64,000 nucleotides of DNA from Lachnospiraceae bacterium (lineage in GTDB: Bacteria; Bacillota; Clostridia; Lachnospirales; Lachnospiraceae), in the NCBI GenBank assembly GCA_016280395.1, contig JAEEGQ010000125.1, forward strand, positions 16,396 to 80,395, given 5' to 3'. Every line of letters starts with the position of its first letter. Within the stretch, counting starts at the first letter, position 1. Positions 1 through 9,554 of the stretch are shown one piece after another. Both the position numbers and the translations under genes were made by a program. Under the pieces are notes generated by a model. The model was not told the origin of the DNA, searched no databases, and worked only from the letters and a program-made list of their open reading frames with translations.

Positions 1-114
1 GACTCCACAGGTATACTGACGAAGCAATTCTAAGATACGCATCCGGCATGGAATCTACTGCATATAATACCCGGTCAACTCCGCTTCCGCAGCTATAATC
101 CGGTACCCGCCTTC

Positions 115-1086
115 TTACGACACAAACTGATAAACGGTAAACCCTGCATAGATCGCAAGCAGCATGATACCCTGCCAGCGCTTAAGCTTGCCCGTAACGA
201 GCGGCGGAACACAAAGGAGCAGCATAACGCCAAGCATTACCGGAAGATCGATGACAAAGGACGAATTCATGCCGTTTATTGTCTTCTCCGCAGGAACCCT
301 GAAAGGTGAAATGGTAATGGCCATACCTGAAACAAGGATGATATTGAATAGGTTTGCTCCGATAACGTTTCCGAGCGACAACGCGCCATGCCCTTTTAGC
401 AGGCTTGTTATAGCTGTGATAAGCTCAGGAAGGCTTGTTCCGAGAGCGATCATGGTAAGACCGATAACAGAATCGGGCACTCCGAGTGCAGAAGCTATCT
501 TTGTTCCGTTATCCACAAGGAGCCTTGCTCCTACAGCGATAGCGGCGGCTCCTACAACAAGCAGCACTATATCGAGCCAAAGAGCTCTTTCCTTCTGATT
601 TTCCTCTTCCCCGCCATCCTCGGAAAGCTCGGGATTTTTCTTCATCTGAAGAGCGGAAATAATGAGATATACAACAAAAGCGCAAAGGAAGATAATGCCC
701 ATATACCGCTCAAAACCGCCCTTAAACCACGAGATGCAGGCATATACGACAGCTGCCGCAAAGAAGAAGCCCGCAGGCAGAAGAAGCGACTTTTTGTTTA
801 CTTTCCCCGGCTTAAAAGTTACCGTGATGGCGGCAATAAGGCTTGTGTTGCAGATTATGGAGCCTATGGCGTTGCCGTAAGAGATGCCGGCGTTTCCAAG
901 CGCCGCAGCCTGTGAGGATACCATTACCTCAGGCAGCGTTGTGCCTATGGAAACAACGGTTGCGCCGATAAGTATCTCCGGCAGATGAAAACGGTGTGCA
1001 ATGCCGACGGAACCGTCGACAAACCAGTCACCGCCCTTTATGAGCAATGCAAACCCAAGTAAAAACAATAAGATCGGAACCAGCAT
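115..1086 (-). CDS. calcium/sodium antiporter (CaCA family, YrbG-like)
   Basis: Integral membrane cation/calcium exchanger of the CaCA superfamily, 323 aa, the usual length for the bacterial YrbG/MJ0091 type. The two inverted alpha-repeats that form the ion pore are clear: GTTLPE at residues 48-53 and GTSLPE at 216-221, each followed by a GN.IG(S/A)N helix. About ten hydrophobic segments are separated by an acidic loop near residues 150-165, where the cytoplasmic loop of the family lies. An AAAGGGAAG ribosome-binding site precedes the ATG. It is the last gene of a minus-strand run after proS, 58 bp away with a hairpin between. Ion specificity cannot be read from sequence; Ca2+ with Na+ or K+ as counter-ion is the family norm. 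Confidence 0.9.
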   Translation of the reverse strand: MLVPILLFLLGFALLIKGGDWFVDGSVGIAHRFHLPEILIGATVVSIGTTLPEVMVSSQAAALGNAGISYGNAIGSIICNTSLIAAITVTFKPGKVNKKSLLLPAGFFFAAAVVYACISWFKGGFERYMGIIFLCAFVVYLIISALQMKKNPELSEDGGEEENQKERALWLDIVLLVVGAAAIAVGARLLVDNGTKIASALGVPDSVIGLTMIALGTSLPELITAITSLLKGHGALSLGNVIGANLFNIILVSGMAITISPFRVPAEKTINGMNSSFVIDLPVMLGVMLLLCVPPLVTGKLKRWQGIMLLAIYAGFTVYQFVS

Positions 1087-1113
1087 TTTCTTCCCTTTAT
1101 CCTTTCATAAGCT

Positions 1114-1146
1114 GCCCCGCAGGATCGCTGCGGGGCTTATTTTTTC
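1114..1146 (+). terminator. hairpin with U-tract on the plus strand, between proS and the antiporter gene
   Basis: GCCCCGCAG (1114-1122) pairs with CTGCGGGGC (1128-1136) around a 5-nt loop, followed on the plus strand by TTATTTTTT. Both flanking genes are on the minus strand, where the hairpin is preceded by A's and lacks a U-tract. As drawn it would stop transcription entering proS from the antisense side. It could also simply be a 3' stability hairpin of the proS message. Confidence 0.5.
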
Positions 1147-2869
1147 AGATCGAATACTTTGCGTAAAGCTCTTTTACAAGTGCCTTTACTTCTTCAAGCA
1201 CGTTATCCATGGAAACCTTCTTTGATACGGACTTGTCGCGTGTAACTACCTCGGCAACGCCTTCCGCAAGGTTTCTCGGGCTTACGATAACACGTACCGG
1301 AACACCGAGAAGGTCTGCATCGGCAAACATTGAGCCGGGACGGACATCACGGTCATCATAGATCACTTCGAGGCCTGCGTTCTGCAGGTCGTCGTAGAGC
1401 TTGTCCGCTGCAGCCTTTGCAGCCGCATCATCTGCACGAACGCAGCAGAGCTGTACTTCCCAGGGTGCGATCGTGATGGGCCAGATGGGACCGTAATCGT
1501 CGTGACGTACTTCTGCGACAGAAGCAGCAAGGCGTCCAACGCCGATACCGTAGCATCCCATTATCGCATAGTGGCTTTCGCCCTTTTCGTCGGTATATGT
1601 CAGATTCATGGACTTTGAATACTTTGTTCCGAGCTGGAAGATGTTGCCCACCTCGATACCGCGTGATATCTTAATGCTCTTCTTTCCGCACTCGGGGCAG
1701 ATGCCGCCGTCAACGATCTTTGCCACATCCGCATATTCAACGGAACCGTAATCTCTCTCGATATTGAAACCCTTAAAGTGGTGGTCCTTTTCATTTGCGC
1801 CGGTAACAAGGCTGTTAAGGCCTTTAAGCGATGCATCAAAGATGACCTCAACATTCGAAGGAAGCCCCTTGGGTCCGATAAAGCCCGCAACAATGCCGCT
1901 TTCCTCGGTTATCACAGCCGCATGGATATTGTCTTTTACGATCTTCTTGAGCTTGGCCTCGTTCACATCAAGGTCGCCGCGGATAAAGATGATAACGATC
2001 TTATCGTCGCTGTTCTTTGCGTAAACAACGGCTTTGCAGGTATCCTCCGGCCTGCATTTCATAAAACCGCAAAGATCTTCGATGGTCGAAACGTGAGGTG
2101 TTTCCACCTTTACGAGCTCCTCTGCGGGAGCTGCGTTCTCGTTTACGATAATGCTCTTTGCAGCCTCCATATTGGCTTTATAGCCGCACTCCGGGCAGAT
2201 AGCGATGGAATCCTCGCCGCAGGGCGTAAGGAGCATGTATTCGTGCGAGATATTGCCGCCCATCATACCGGAATCAGAAACAACGGCAACGGTCTCCGGG
2301 ATACCACAGCGGGCGAAGATCCTGTTGTAAGCCTCATAGCATCTTGCGTAATAAGCCTCAAGATCTTCCTGTGAGGTATGGAAGGAATAAGCATCCTTCA
2401 TGGTAAATTCACGCACGCGGATAAGACCGGCACGGGGTCTCGCCTCATCACGGAACTTCGTCTGTATCTGATATATCATAAAGGGGTAACGCGCATAACT
2501 CTGGGCAAAATCGCGCACAAGCTGTACTGCTGCCTCTTCATGCGTCATTCCGAGCACCATCCTGCTCTTGTTGCGGTCAGAGAATCTTAAGAGCTCATCC
2601 CCGACAGACTCATAGCGCCCGGATTCGTCCCAGAGCGTTGCGGGAAGGGCAACGGGAAGGAGCACCTCCTGTCCGTCTATCCTGTCCATCTCCTCGCGGA
2701 TGATGTTCTCTATCTTCTTTGTGATGCGCTTTGCAGGCGGAAAAAGCGAATAAATGCCGTTTGCAACGTATTTGATATAGCCGCCCTTTACCATCATTGC
2801 GTGGCTGTCGATGACGCAGTCCGCAGGGCGTTCCTTAAAGCGGTCTCCTACCAGGTTTCTTGTTTTCAT
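1145..2869 (-). CDS. proS: prolyl-tRNA synthetase, bacterial type
   Basis: Charges tRNA-Pro with proline in the cytoplasm. At 574 aa it has the bacterial ProS length, with an editing (INS/YbaK-like) domain inserted between class II motifs 2 and 3 (about residues 230-390). Motif 2 is seen at 139-155 (FRDEAR...VREF), motif 3 at 441-447 (GIGVGRL), and a C-terminal anticodon-binding domain follows. CxxC pairs near the start and end of the insert are common in clostridial forms. The start has AAAGGAAAGA upstream. It follows yhaN by 79 bp, so it may be cotranscribed with the yhaON pair. No T-box leader is visible in the short upstream spacer. Confidence 0.97.
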   Translation of the reverse strand: MKTRNLVGDRFKERPADCVIDSHAMMVKGGYIKYVANGIYSLFPPAKRITKKIENIIREEMDRIDGQEVLLPVALPATLWDESGRYESVGDELLRFSDRNKSRMVLGMTHEEAAVQLVRDFAQSYARYPFMIYQIQTKFRDEARPRAGLIRVREFTMKDAYSFHTSQEDLEAYYARCYEAYNRIFARCGIPETVAVVSDSGMMGGNISHEYMLLTPCGEDSIAICPECGYKANMEAAKSIIVNENAAPAEELVKVETPHVSTIEDLCGFMKCRPEDTCKAVVYAKNSDDKIVIIFIRGDLDVNEAKLKKIVKDNIHAAVITEESGIVAGFIGPKGLPSNVEVIFDASLKGLNSLVTGANEKDHHFKGFNIERDYGSVEYADVAKIVDGGICPECGKKSIKISRGIEVGNIFQLGTKYSKSMNLTYTDEKGESHYAIMGCYGIGVGRLAASVAEVRHDDYGPIWPITIAPWEVQLCCVRADDAAAKAAADKLYDDLQNAGLEVIYDDRDVRPGSMFADADLLGVPVRVIVSPRNLAEGVAEVVTRDKSVSKKVSMDNVLEEVKALVKELYAKYSI

Positions 2870-2948
2870 AGTATGTCTTTCCTTTGTTTATTTGATGATC
2901 CAGCATGTTTCGTTTTAACACAAGACAGACGAAATGTCAATAATATCG

Positions 2949-4862
2949 TCATGTTCCGGATGATGACAGGTCAAAAAATCCCGAATGCTCCGTCACTTTT
3001 TCAGCCATTTCGAGCACATGCCTGTGGCACGTGAAAAGTATGACCTGTCCCCCGCGTTCCGAGGAATATGCGTCAAGGAACCTTAAGCCTTTGGCAGTCC
3101 TTTCGTCATCATACTGTTCGAAAATGTCGTCAAGGAGCAGCGGCAGCATCTCTTTCTCCGCCTCCGTAAGTATCTCGGCTATTGCAAGACGAAGTGCAAA
3201 ATAGACCTGATCGTTGGTACCGTTGCTCAAGTACCCGCCTTCATGATAAAAGCTGTCGCCTTCCTCTAAGACCCTTACGCCAAAGTTCTTAGAAACATTG
3301 ACATTGCTGTATTTTCCGCCCGTAAGCCCGGAGAATATCTCTGCGGTCCGCGTGTTGAGCCTTGGTCCGAAATTCTTCCTGAGCTCCTCCCCGGCCTCTT
3401 CCATAACTTCTATGGCAAGCTTTAGCGCTTCGTAACGCTCCTCGTATCCGGCAAGCTGTTCAAGCACCTCGCTCCTCTCGTCGATTATCTCGGAAAGAGC
3501 CCTGCCCTCCGGTCTTAAGAAAGCCCGTATCTCCGATATCTTCTGTTCCCTTTCGATGATACTGTCCTCAAGACCGTCATCCGAGGATAACTGCTTTATC
3601 AGCTCGCTCCGCCGTGTCTCTGTCCTCTTCAGCTGGTCTGCGGCATCCTTTTCTTCGGCTTCGAGACGCTTTTTGTTCTTCTCATCCTCTTCGCCCTGCC
3701 GGCCGACCGCTTCAAGCAGGTCTTCAAGCTCCTCTTCAAGCTTTCCTGCCCTTGCAAGCGCGGCTTCCCTGTAAATGCGCATCCTCCGTCTTCTGCTCAC
3801 TGCGCTCATCTCACCAAGAAGAAATACGGGGATTGCAAGCAGGAGCAGCAGGAATACAGGCTTGAAGACTACAGCCAGCGCTATCGCGGCACAGGCTGTC
3901 AGCACACAGAAACCTGCAAAAACCGGGATCAGGTTCAGCTCCTTCCCGCTTTCCGAGGCTTCCCTTGCCTGGTTCATCTTCTCTTCCGTCTGCTGTATCT
4001 TTACTGCGGATACTTCCTCGCGCTTCTGCTTTTCGGCTTCAAACAGCGCATTCCTGCGTTCCGCAAGGTTCAGCTTTTCGCGCTTCTCCTCCGTCTCCTT
4101 AGCAAGCCTGTCCGCTTCTTTTCTGCGTTCCCTTACCTTTTCGAGCCGTTCCTTCTCTGTTGCCTGGAGAGTGAGCAGCGTTTCGAGTTCGTCTCTTGTT
4201 GCGCGTTTTGCGCTTTCTTCAGCCTTTGCCTCCCGAAGCTCCCTGTCAAGTTCTGTTGCCCTTTCCCTTGTTTCGACCAGCAATCCCGCGTTACCCCGCT
4301 TTGAAACAAGCTGTTCGAGAGCCTTGTTCAGATCTTCGAGGGTCTGTTTCATCGAGACATTTTCGTCGTTGCTTGTAGTCAGGTTTACAAGCCTTTCCGT
4401 GATCCCGTCAGCCTTTCCGTCCCTGCTTTCAAAGCCTCCGCTCCTGCCTATGAACATGCTCCTCTCAAAGCCGTCAAGGGTCATCCCGAAGAAATGCATG
4501 CCCGCTTCTTCATCCGAACGGAGAGCTACGGGCTCTCCCGTATCCATATTGAAAAGATGCACCTCATCCCGCCCCGCGGTCTGTCCGAAACGCTTCTGGA
4601 GCCTGTACCTTTTACCGCCGTGCAAAAACTCTATCGCTCCTCCCATAGAGCTTCCGTTCCAAGGCCTGTACTTCTTTCTTGCATTTGCACCGAGCTCTTT
4701 TGCGGATCCGACATTTCCGTAGAACATCATGCGGATAAAGGCCATTATGGTGGACTTTCCGTCCTCGTTGCGACCGTATATGAGATTAAGGCCGCTGCCG
4801 GGCTCAAGCACGAAATTATTAAGTTTTCCGAAGTTGTTGATCTCTATCTTCAGTATTCTCAT
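2949..4862 (-). CDS. yhaN: YhaN-like SMC/Rad50-type AAA ATPase
   Basis: Partner ATPase of the metallophosphoesterase encoded just upstream; the pair corresponds to the YhaO-YhaN arrangement of Firmicutes, related to SbcCD/Mre11-Rad50 DNA-end processing. Walker A is GRNEDGKST at residues 30-38; a long charged coiled coil follows, then a hydrophobic hairpin of two membrane-type segments in the middle (about 310-350), a second coiled coil, an ABC-like signature (YLSNGTNDQ) and Walker B (PLLLDDIFEQYDDER). The start is the ATG at 4862 (MRILKIEINNF), since the longer frame reaches into yhaO. The intergenic junction contains a 14-bp tandem duplication that places a five-codon reading frame between the two genes. 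The function in end repair is inferred from family and neighbour. Confidence 0.85.
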   Translation of the reverse strand: MRILKIEINNFGKLNNFVLEPGSGLNLIYGRNEDGKSTIMAFIRMMFYGNVGSAKELGANARKKYRPWNGSSMGGAIEFLHGGKRYRLQKRFGQTAGRDEVHLFNMDTGEPVALRSDEEAGMHFFGMTLDGFERSMFIGRSGGFESRDGKADGITERLVNLTTSNDENVSMKQTLEDLNKALEQLVSKRGNAGLLVETRERATELDRELREAKAEESAKRATRDELETLLTLQATEKERLEKVRERRKEADRLAKETEEKREKLNLAERRNALFEAEKQKREEVSAVKIQQTEEKMNQAREASESGKELNLIPVFAGFCVLTACAAIALAVVFKPVFLLLLLAIPVFLLGEMSAVSRRRRMRIYREAALARAGKLEEELEDLLEAVGRQGEEDEKNKKRLEAEEKDAADQLKRTETRRSELIKQLSSDDGLEDSIIEREQKISEIRAFLRPEGRALSEIIDERSEVLEQLAGYEERYEALKLAIEVMEEAGEELRKNFGPRLNTRTAEIFSGLTGGKYSNVNVSKNFGVRVLEEGDSFYHEGGYLSNGTNDQVYFALRLAIAEILTEAEKEMLPLLLDDIFEQYDDERTAKGLRFLDAYSSERGGQVILFTCHRHVLEMAEKVTEHSGFFDLSSSGT

Positions 4863-4878
4863 AACAGTATTCTCATAA
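4851..4878 (-). repeat. 14-bp perfect tandem duplication at the yhaO/yhaN junction
   Basis: On the minus strand TTATGAGAATACTG occurs twice in direct succession. In the first copy TTA TGA ends yhaO and overlaps an ATG that reads M-R-I-L-L-stop; the second copy supplies the real yhaN ATG, again overlapping a TGA. Removing one copy would restore a classic ATGA overlap between yhaO and yhaN. Confidence 0.9.
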
Positions 4879-5988
4879 CAGTTTTCCCGCAAAAGCCTTA
4901 AGACAAAGCTTCTTTGCAAGCTCTATGCGTTTTTCCGGAACCTCTCCCGCTCTTTCCTCAAGCTTCTTTATGAACAGGGCTTTAAGCGTATTCCCCATTT
5001 CAAGCTCGTTCCTGTCTATCACCGGTGTCGTGTCATCGATAAGATCTAAGAACCATATGTCCGAAAGGAGCACCTCTACGGCTTCAGTGCTCAGCACGCC
5101 GCTTTCCGCTTCTCCTGTCAGTGTCACACGGATGATCTGTTCCCTGTAATCGGGGCCTACGGTCTTTGTCAGCAATTCCCGAAGCTCCTCTGCGATCTCA
5201 CCGTTCCCGTTAAGTCCCGTTATGTCGAATTCCTCATATTCGAGGCGTCTTTCGCATACAGGCACAAACCTCACGTCACATCCGTTATGTGAAACATCCG
5301 CTATATATACGCCTTTTTGACCGTTTTCGCCAAACTTCCTGCCTTCCGTGCAGCCGCTGTAGGCATATGTGGTCTTCCCTGCCCTTGCAGGCGCCTTTCT
5401 TGTATGAATGTGCCCAAGCGCAAGATAATCAAGGCCGCTGTTCTCTATCTGCCGTATCGTTATGGGATTGTGGTCGCTGCCCTGCCCTTCGGAAACGATC
5501 GTTCCGTGCATCAGGCCGATGTTGATAAGCCCATCCTCCGGGAGAACCATGCGCCTAAGCTGCGTATGGGGGCTGTAGGCGCCTGTAAAGCCGGCACCGA
5601 CAAGCCTTATGCCAATTTCCGGGAATTCCTCGACGCGCATGCCGGAGCTGAATATCGTCACATTATCCGGCCAGAAATCCTCCCTAAGATACACCGAATC
5701 GCTGACAGCAGGGTCGTGATTTCCGGAGCAGAGCGCTACCCTCAGAGGCGAAAGCGCGGCAAAGGCATCGCGTACCTCAACGCATATATCCTCAGGAACC
5801 ACAGGCAAATCAAAGAGGTCTCCTGCCACAAGGAGCAGGTTGACCTCTTCTTTCTTCGCAAGTTCCGTTATTCTGTGAAATGTGTTCCTGAATTCCGTGC
5901 GTCTGGTCCTTGAGCGTGCCCCAAGTGAGATATGGGCCGCTCCAAGATGCAGATCCGCACAGTGCAGGATCCTTACAGAGTCCGTCAT
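4873..5988 (-). CDS. yhaO: YhaO-like DNA repair exonuclease, SbcD/Mre11-type metallophosphoesterase
   Basis: Calcineurin-like phosphoesterase expected to act as a Mn-dependent nuclease with the ATPase encoded next. The 371-aa protein shows the metal-binding motifs in order: HCADLHLGA near the N-terminus, VAGDLFD, CSGNHDP, LMHGT and ALGHIHTRK. A C-terminal helical tail of about 100 residues would contact the ATPase. Start ATG with GGGAGATAAAA upstream. It follows the sensor kinase by 29 bp and precedes yhaN, so all three are probably cotranscribed. It lacks the extended capping domain of E. coli SbcD, which favours the YhaO subfamily. Confidence 0.88.
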   Translation of the reverse strand: MTDSVRILHCADLHLGAAHISLGARSRTRRTEFRNTFHRITELAKKEEVNLLLVAGDLFDLPVVPEDICVEVRDAFAALSPLRVALCSGNHDPAVSDSVYLREDFWPDNVTIFSSGMRVEEFPEIGIRLVGAGFTGAYSPHTQLRRMVLPEDGLINIGLMHGTIVSEGQGSDHNPITIRQIENSGLDYLALGHIHTRKAPARAGKTTYAYSGCTEGRKFGENGQKGVYIADVSHNGCDVRFVPVCERRLEYEEFDITGLNGNGEIAEELRELLTKTVGPDYREQIIRVTLTGEAESGVLSTEAVEVLLSDIWFLDLIDDTTPVIDRNELEMGNTLKALFIKKLEERAGEVPEKRIELAKKLCLKAFAGKLL

Positions 5989-6017
5989 TTTTATCTCCCA
6001 AACCGTATCGTTTTCTG

Positions 6018-9000
6018 TCAGGACAGGTTCTGATCAATGAATTCCTTCAGATAATCCCCGGCTTTTTCAACTTCTGCCTTTCCTGCCATATCCTTAACCG
6101 CGGAAAAAGCTTCCCTGAACCGCTCGCTCATCTGATAGTCAAAGGCATCTGTCACATGTTTTCTTGCGATCTCATAATAGTGGCTTGAAACAAGGGCATA
6201 CAGGGTCTTTATGCGCTCTGCCGCATCCGCATCGGACATTATGCCTTTTGAAGGAATGTTGACATCCGAGAGCATTTCTTTGCTGTCATGGAGCGCTTCC
6301 TCGATATTGCGGAGCAATGTTCTGTATGTATCGCAAAAACGGTTGTGCTGGATGCGTACATCGGCCAGGCGTCCGTTCCTGCAGGCTTTTTCCTGCTCTT
6401 TTGCCATATCCGCAAGGACATCCGCACCGAGATTGCCTGCCTCGAGCTTAAGATCCCTTGCTTCGGATTCATAGATCCTGTAATCGTCATCCCTTATGCA
6501 GCGCTCGAAATTCTGCAGCTTTTTGTTGCCGTCGTGCAGGAACATATTAAGCCGCGTCACATAGGAAGAGAGCTTGCCTCCGCATGTTTCTATGCCTGCA
6601 TGCACGTTCATGCCCGGTATGAACAGCGTTATGATCTCGCCCGATCCTTCCTGCCCGCTTCCGGCACTCAGTATCTTGTCCGCGGGGATATATTCGAGAA
6701 GCACGTTTTCAAGCTTGTCCACATTGATAGGCTTCGAGATGTAGCTTTGGAAGCCTTCCTTTTCCATTGCTTCCTGAACGCCGCTCATGGCGTTTGCAGT
6801 TACAACGACCACAGGCACATTTTTGTAATAGTCGCCGTCCATCGCCCTTATGGCGTGAAGCGTCTCCACACCGTCCATTTCCGGCATCATGTGGTCCATC
6901 AGCACAAGGTCGTAGACATTCTCTTTCATGCGCTTTAAGCAATCGCGTCCGCTCTCAACGGAGTCGACCTGCAATCCGTGAGGACGCATAAGGCCGGCAA
7001 GTATCTGGATGTTGATGGCATTGTCGTCCACAACCAGCACACGGGCTTCCGGCGCCTTGAAGTAATCGCGTTTTACCTTTAGTTCTTCATTCTTTCTTAC
7101 GTCATTCAAACACTCCGCAACGTTCAGGCAGTAGAAAGGCTCACGCAGGTAAATAAGGCCGTTGTTGGATTCTACGGCCTGGCTTCCGTTGATCATGATA
7201 ACGACTTTTACGCCCGAGAGGGATTTTAAGTTCTCCCAGACATTGCTGTATTTCGAATATTCCACAAAAATATGGGTAAACTGCATGTTTTCGAGAGCCT
7301 GGATGACTTCATCACCGGAAAGAGCTACGGAGTACGAAACACCGAGGCTGTCGAGTACGGGTCCGAGTTCGTTGTGAAGGGATGCGGTCTCTGTGTAGAT
7401 AAGCACATTCTTTGAATCCGCGTCGTCAACATGGGCAAACGGTTTGATGCTCTCTACCTCCTGCGGGACGGTAAAGGTGAAGTCGCTGCCTTTTCCGTAT
7501 TCGCTCCTTACCTCGATCGTGCCGCCCATAAGGTCGAGAAGTCGCTTTACTATCGAAAGCCCGAGCCCTGTTCCTTCTATAAGGTGGTTCTTCTCTGTCT
7601 CGATACGCGAAAAGCTCTTGAAAAGCTTGTTCAGATCCTCGTTCTTGATACCGGATCCGGTGTCTATCACGCTCACGATAAGATTGACCTTATTGCTTGC
7701 CGGCTCGTCAACCGCAGTCTCTATGCGGTTCCAGCGGACCTTTAACGTTACGGAGCCGCGTTCTGTGTATTTGATCGCATTTCCGAGCAGATTTATAATG
7801 ATCTGGCGAAGACGCATTTCATCACCCTTAAAGGTTGACGGAACGGTCGGATCGATGTCTGCGATAAGATCGAGGCTCTTGCCCGAAAGACGGGCAGCGC
7901 TTATGCTGAGCACGTTGTTGAACAGCGAACCCGTCTCGTAGCTTGCATCCATGATCTCCATCTTGTCGGCTTCGATCTTTGAGAAGTCGAGTATGTCGTT
8001 GATGATCGTAAGAAGTGTATTTCCGGCGCTCTGGATGTTGCTCACGTTCTTGCGTACCTGCTCGTTCACTTCATCCCGGAGGATTAGCTCCGTCATACCC
8101 ATGATCGCATTCATGGGTGTACGTATCTCGTGGGACATGTTGGACAGGAACTTGGTCTTCGATGCATTTGCCTGTTCTGCGGCCTGTCTTGCTTCTTCCG
8201 CTTCGATCGTGGCTTCCTCAAGCTGCTTCTGCTTTTCCTGAAGCTCGTTGATATAGGCCTCGCGTGTCTGACGGTACTCGACTGCATAAAGGATAGTGCC
8301 GTTCCCGACGGAATGGGCCTGATCGAGCGCGCCGTTTATCATGTCGTTGATCTCGTCGGCACGCTGGACATCTTCGGGATATCTTAAATAGCAGATGCTC
8401 GTTGTAAGGTCGATCTTCTCCTCGCGCACATACCAGCTGTGCTCAAAACGCTCGCTCAAAGCCTGGAGCACGATCCTTGTTTCCTCGGAATCGCCCATGC
8501 CCTTGCCCTGAAATACGCGGAAAGCATAGTAATACTTAAGGAAAGTTTCCTCATTGACATACTTGTCGTTGGCACCAAGCAGCACTGCAAAGGCATTTCC
8601 CTCAAGTTTAAAGAAGGCCTGGGCATTCACGATACCGTGCATGAATTCGGATATCTGCTGAAGCAGCATGTTTGCCTTGTCTTCACCGTATTTACTTATG
8701 ACATCATTGAAATTGTCGGGTTCGAAAGCGATAACGCTGAAAGGATGCTTTTCGTCTATATGGGACGAAACGCTTAAATAGAAGGCTCTCTTGTTGAAAG
8801 CATCGGTCAGCTGGTCCATGCCGTCACCGGTATTGAAACGGCTCATGTATATCGCAACAATGCCATACGCCATACCTATCCCGATAAGAGGAGTCCTGTC
8901 CATACCGGGGATAAGATGCGGCAGTGCGAACTGGAGCCACAATGACATGGCAAGGATCACAAAGGCGGAGTACATGGCTATCTTCTTGGCCCTTGTGAGC

Positions 9001-9530
9001 TGCTTCCTGTATCTTATGACCGCCACAAGGGCAGAAACATAATAGAATGCGATTATTGACGCATGGATAGCATACGTGAACCCGCTGTACTCATAAACTC
9101 CGAAAGGGCGTCCCGAAGCATCGACATCTTCTTTGATGGTAAAAAGAACATGCGTCCAGGGAGTTATGACAGCCATAAGGACATCTACAGCTGCGGGAGC
9201 TGCAAAAAGCCCCTGTTCAAGAGTGCTCTGCTTTGGCCTTTCAGTGAAAGCATGAATATAGAGATAAAAGAATAAGGAATCAATGGCAAACGCGATAAAA
9301 TATGCGATATTGACGGCATAAGCAAGCCCCCTTGTCACAAAAGATGTGCCAAGGTGCTTTAAGGCGATACATCCGCTTATGTCAAGGACGATCGTGATAT
9401 ATGTGATGATGAGGAGCAAGTTAAATATCGAATTTACACGATATTTAACCTGTCTCATCGAAAATACATATACAGCAAATAAGCTGAGCGCCACAAGTGC
9501 GCTGTAGTCATATGCCAGATCCCAACTCAC
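6018..9530 (-). CDS. membrane hybrid sensor histidine kinase with degenerate GGDEF, two receiver-type domains and a degenerate Hpt
   Basis: A 1170-aa signalling protein starting at GTG with GGAGGG upstream. About seven membrane segments occupy residues 8-230, followed by a GGDEF-like domain (240-415) whose active-site loop reads LEGNAFAVLL (309-318) instead of GGDEF, so cyclase activity is unlikely. Then come a coiled coil (425-455), HisKA with SNMSHEIRTP and the phospho-accepting His467, and a HATPase with NAIKY (584-588), DTGSG and GTGLGLS (653-659). A receiver-like domain without a clear Asp (700-815) precedes an intact receiver (VVDDN 833-837, Asp879, Lys933). The C-terminal Hpt-like region (980-1080) has Arg1025 where the phosphorylated His should be. 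The input signal is unknown. It follows ftsH by 24 bp. Confidence 0.9.
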   Translation of the reverse strand: MSWDLAYDYSALVALSLFAVYVFSMRQVKYRVNSIFNLLLIITYITIVLDISGCIALKHLGTSFVTRGLAYAVNIAYFIAFAIDSLFFYLYIHAFTERPKQSTLEQGLFAAPAAVDVLMAVITPWTHVLFTIKEDVDASGRPFGVYEYSGFTYAIHASIIAFYYVSALVAVIRYRKQLTRAKKIAMYSAFVILAMSLWLQFALPHLIPGMDRTPLIGIGMAYGIVAIYMSRFNTGDGMDQLTDAFNKRAFYLSVSSHIDEKHPFSVIAFEPDNFNDVISKYGEDKANMLLQQISEFMHGIVNAQAFFKLEGNAFAVLLGANDKYVNEETFLKYYYAFRVFQGKGMGDSEETRIVLQALSERFEHSWYVREEKIDLTTSICYLRYPEDVQRADEINDMINGALDQAHSVGNGTILYAVEYRQTREAYINELQEKQKQLEEATIEAEEARQAAEQANASKTKFLSNMSHEIRTPMNAIMGMTELILRDEVNEQVRKNVSNIQSAGNTLLTIINDILDFSKIEADKMEIMDASYETGSLFNNVLSISAARLSGKSLDLIADIDPTVPSTFKGDEMRLRQIIINLLGNAIKYTERGSVTLKVRWNRIETAVDEPASNKVNLIVSVIDTGSGIKNEDLNKLFKSFSRIETEKNHLIEGTGLGLSIVKRLLDLMGGTIEVRSEYGKGSDFTFTVPQEVESIKPFAHVDDADSKNVLIYTETASLHNELGPVLDSLGVSYSVALSGDEVIQALENMQFTHIFVEYSKYSNVWENLKSLSGVKVVIMINGSQAVESNNGLIYLREPFYCLNVAECLNDVRKNEELKVKRDYFKAPEARVLVVDDNAINIQILAGLMRPHGLQVDSVESGRDCLKRMKENVYDLVLMDHMMPEMDGVETLHAIRAMDGDYYKNVPVVVVTANAMSGVQEAMEKEGFQSYISKPINVDKLENVLLEYIPADKILSAGSGQEGSGEIITLFIPGMNVHAGIETCGGKLSSYVTRLNMFLHDGNKKLQNFERCIRDDDYRIYESEARDLKLEAGNLGADVLADMAKEQEKACRNGRLADVRIQHNRFCDTYRTLLRNIEEALHDSKEMLSDVNIPSKGIMSDADAAERIKTLYALVSSHYYEIARKHVTDAFDYQMSERFREAFSAVKDMAGKAEVEKAGDYLKEFIDQNLS

Positions 9531-9554
9531 GTGCCATACCCTCCGATAGCTTCG

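Noticed and set aside
2870..2948. Possible T-box leader before proS
   Set aside because: Only 79 bp, with no T-box sequence, specifier loop or terminator.
3775..4722. A 315-codon Ser-rich plus-strand frame opposite yhaN
   Set aside because: Reverse complement of the Glu/Lys-rich coiled coil, which always yields Ser/Leu/Phe-rich frames.
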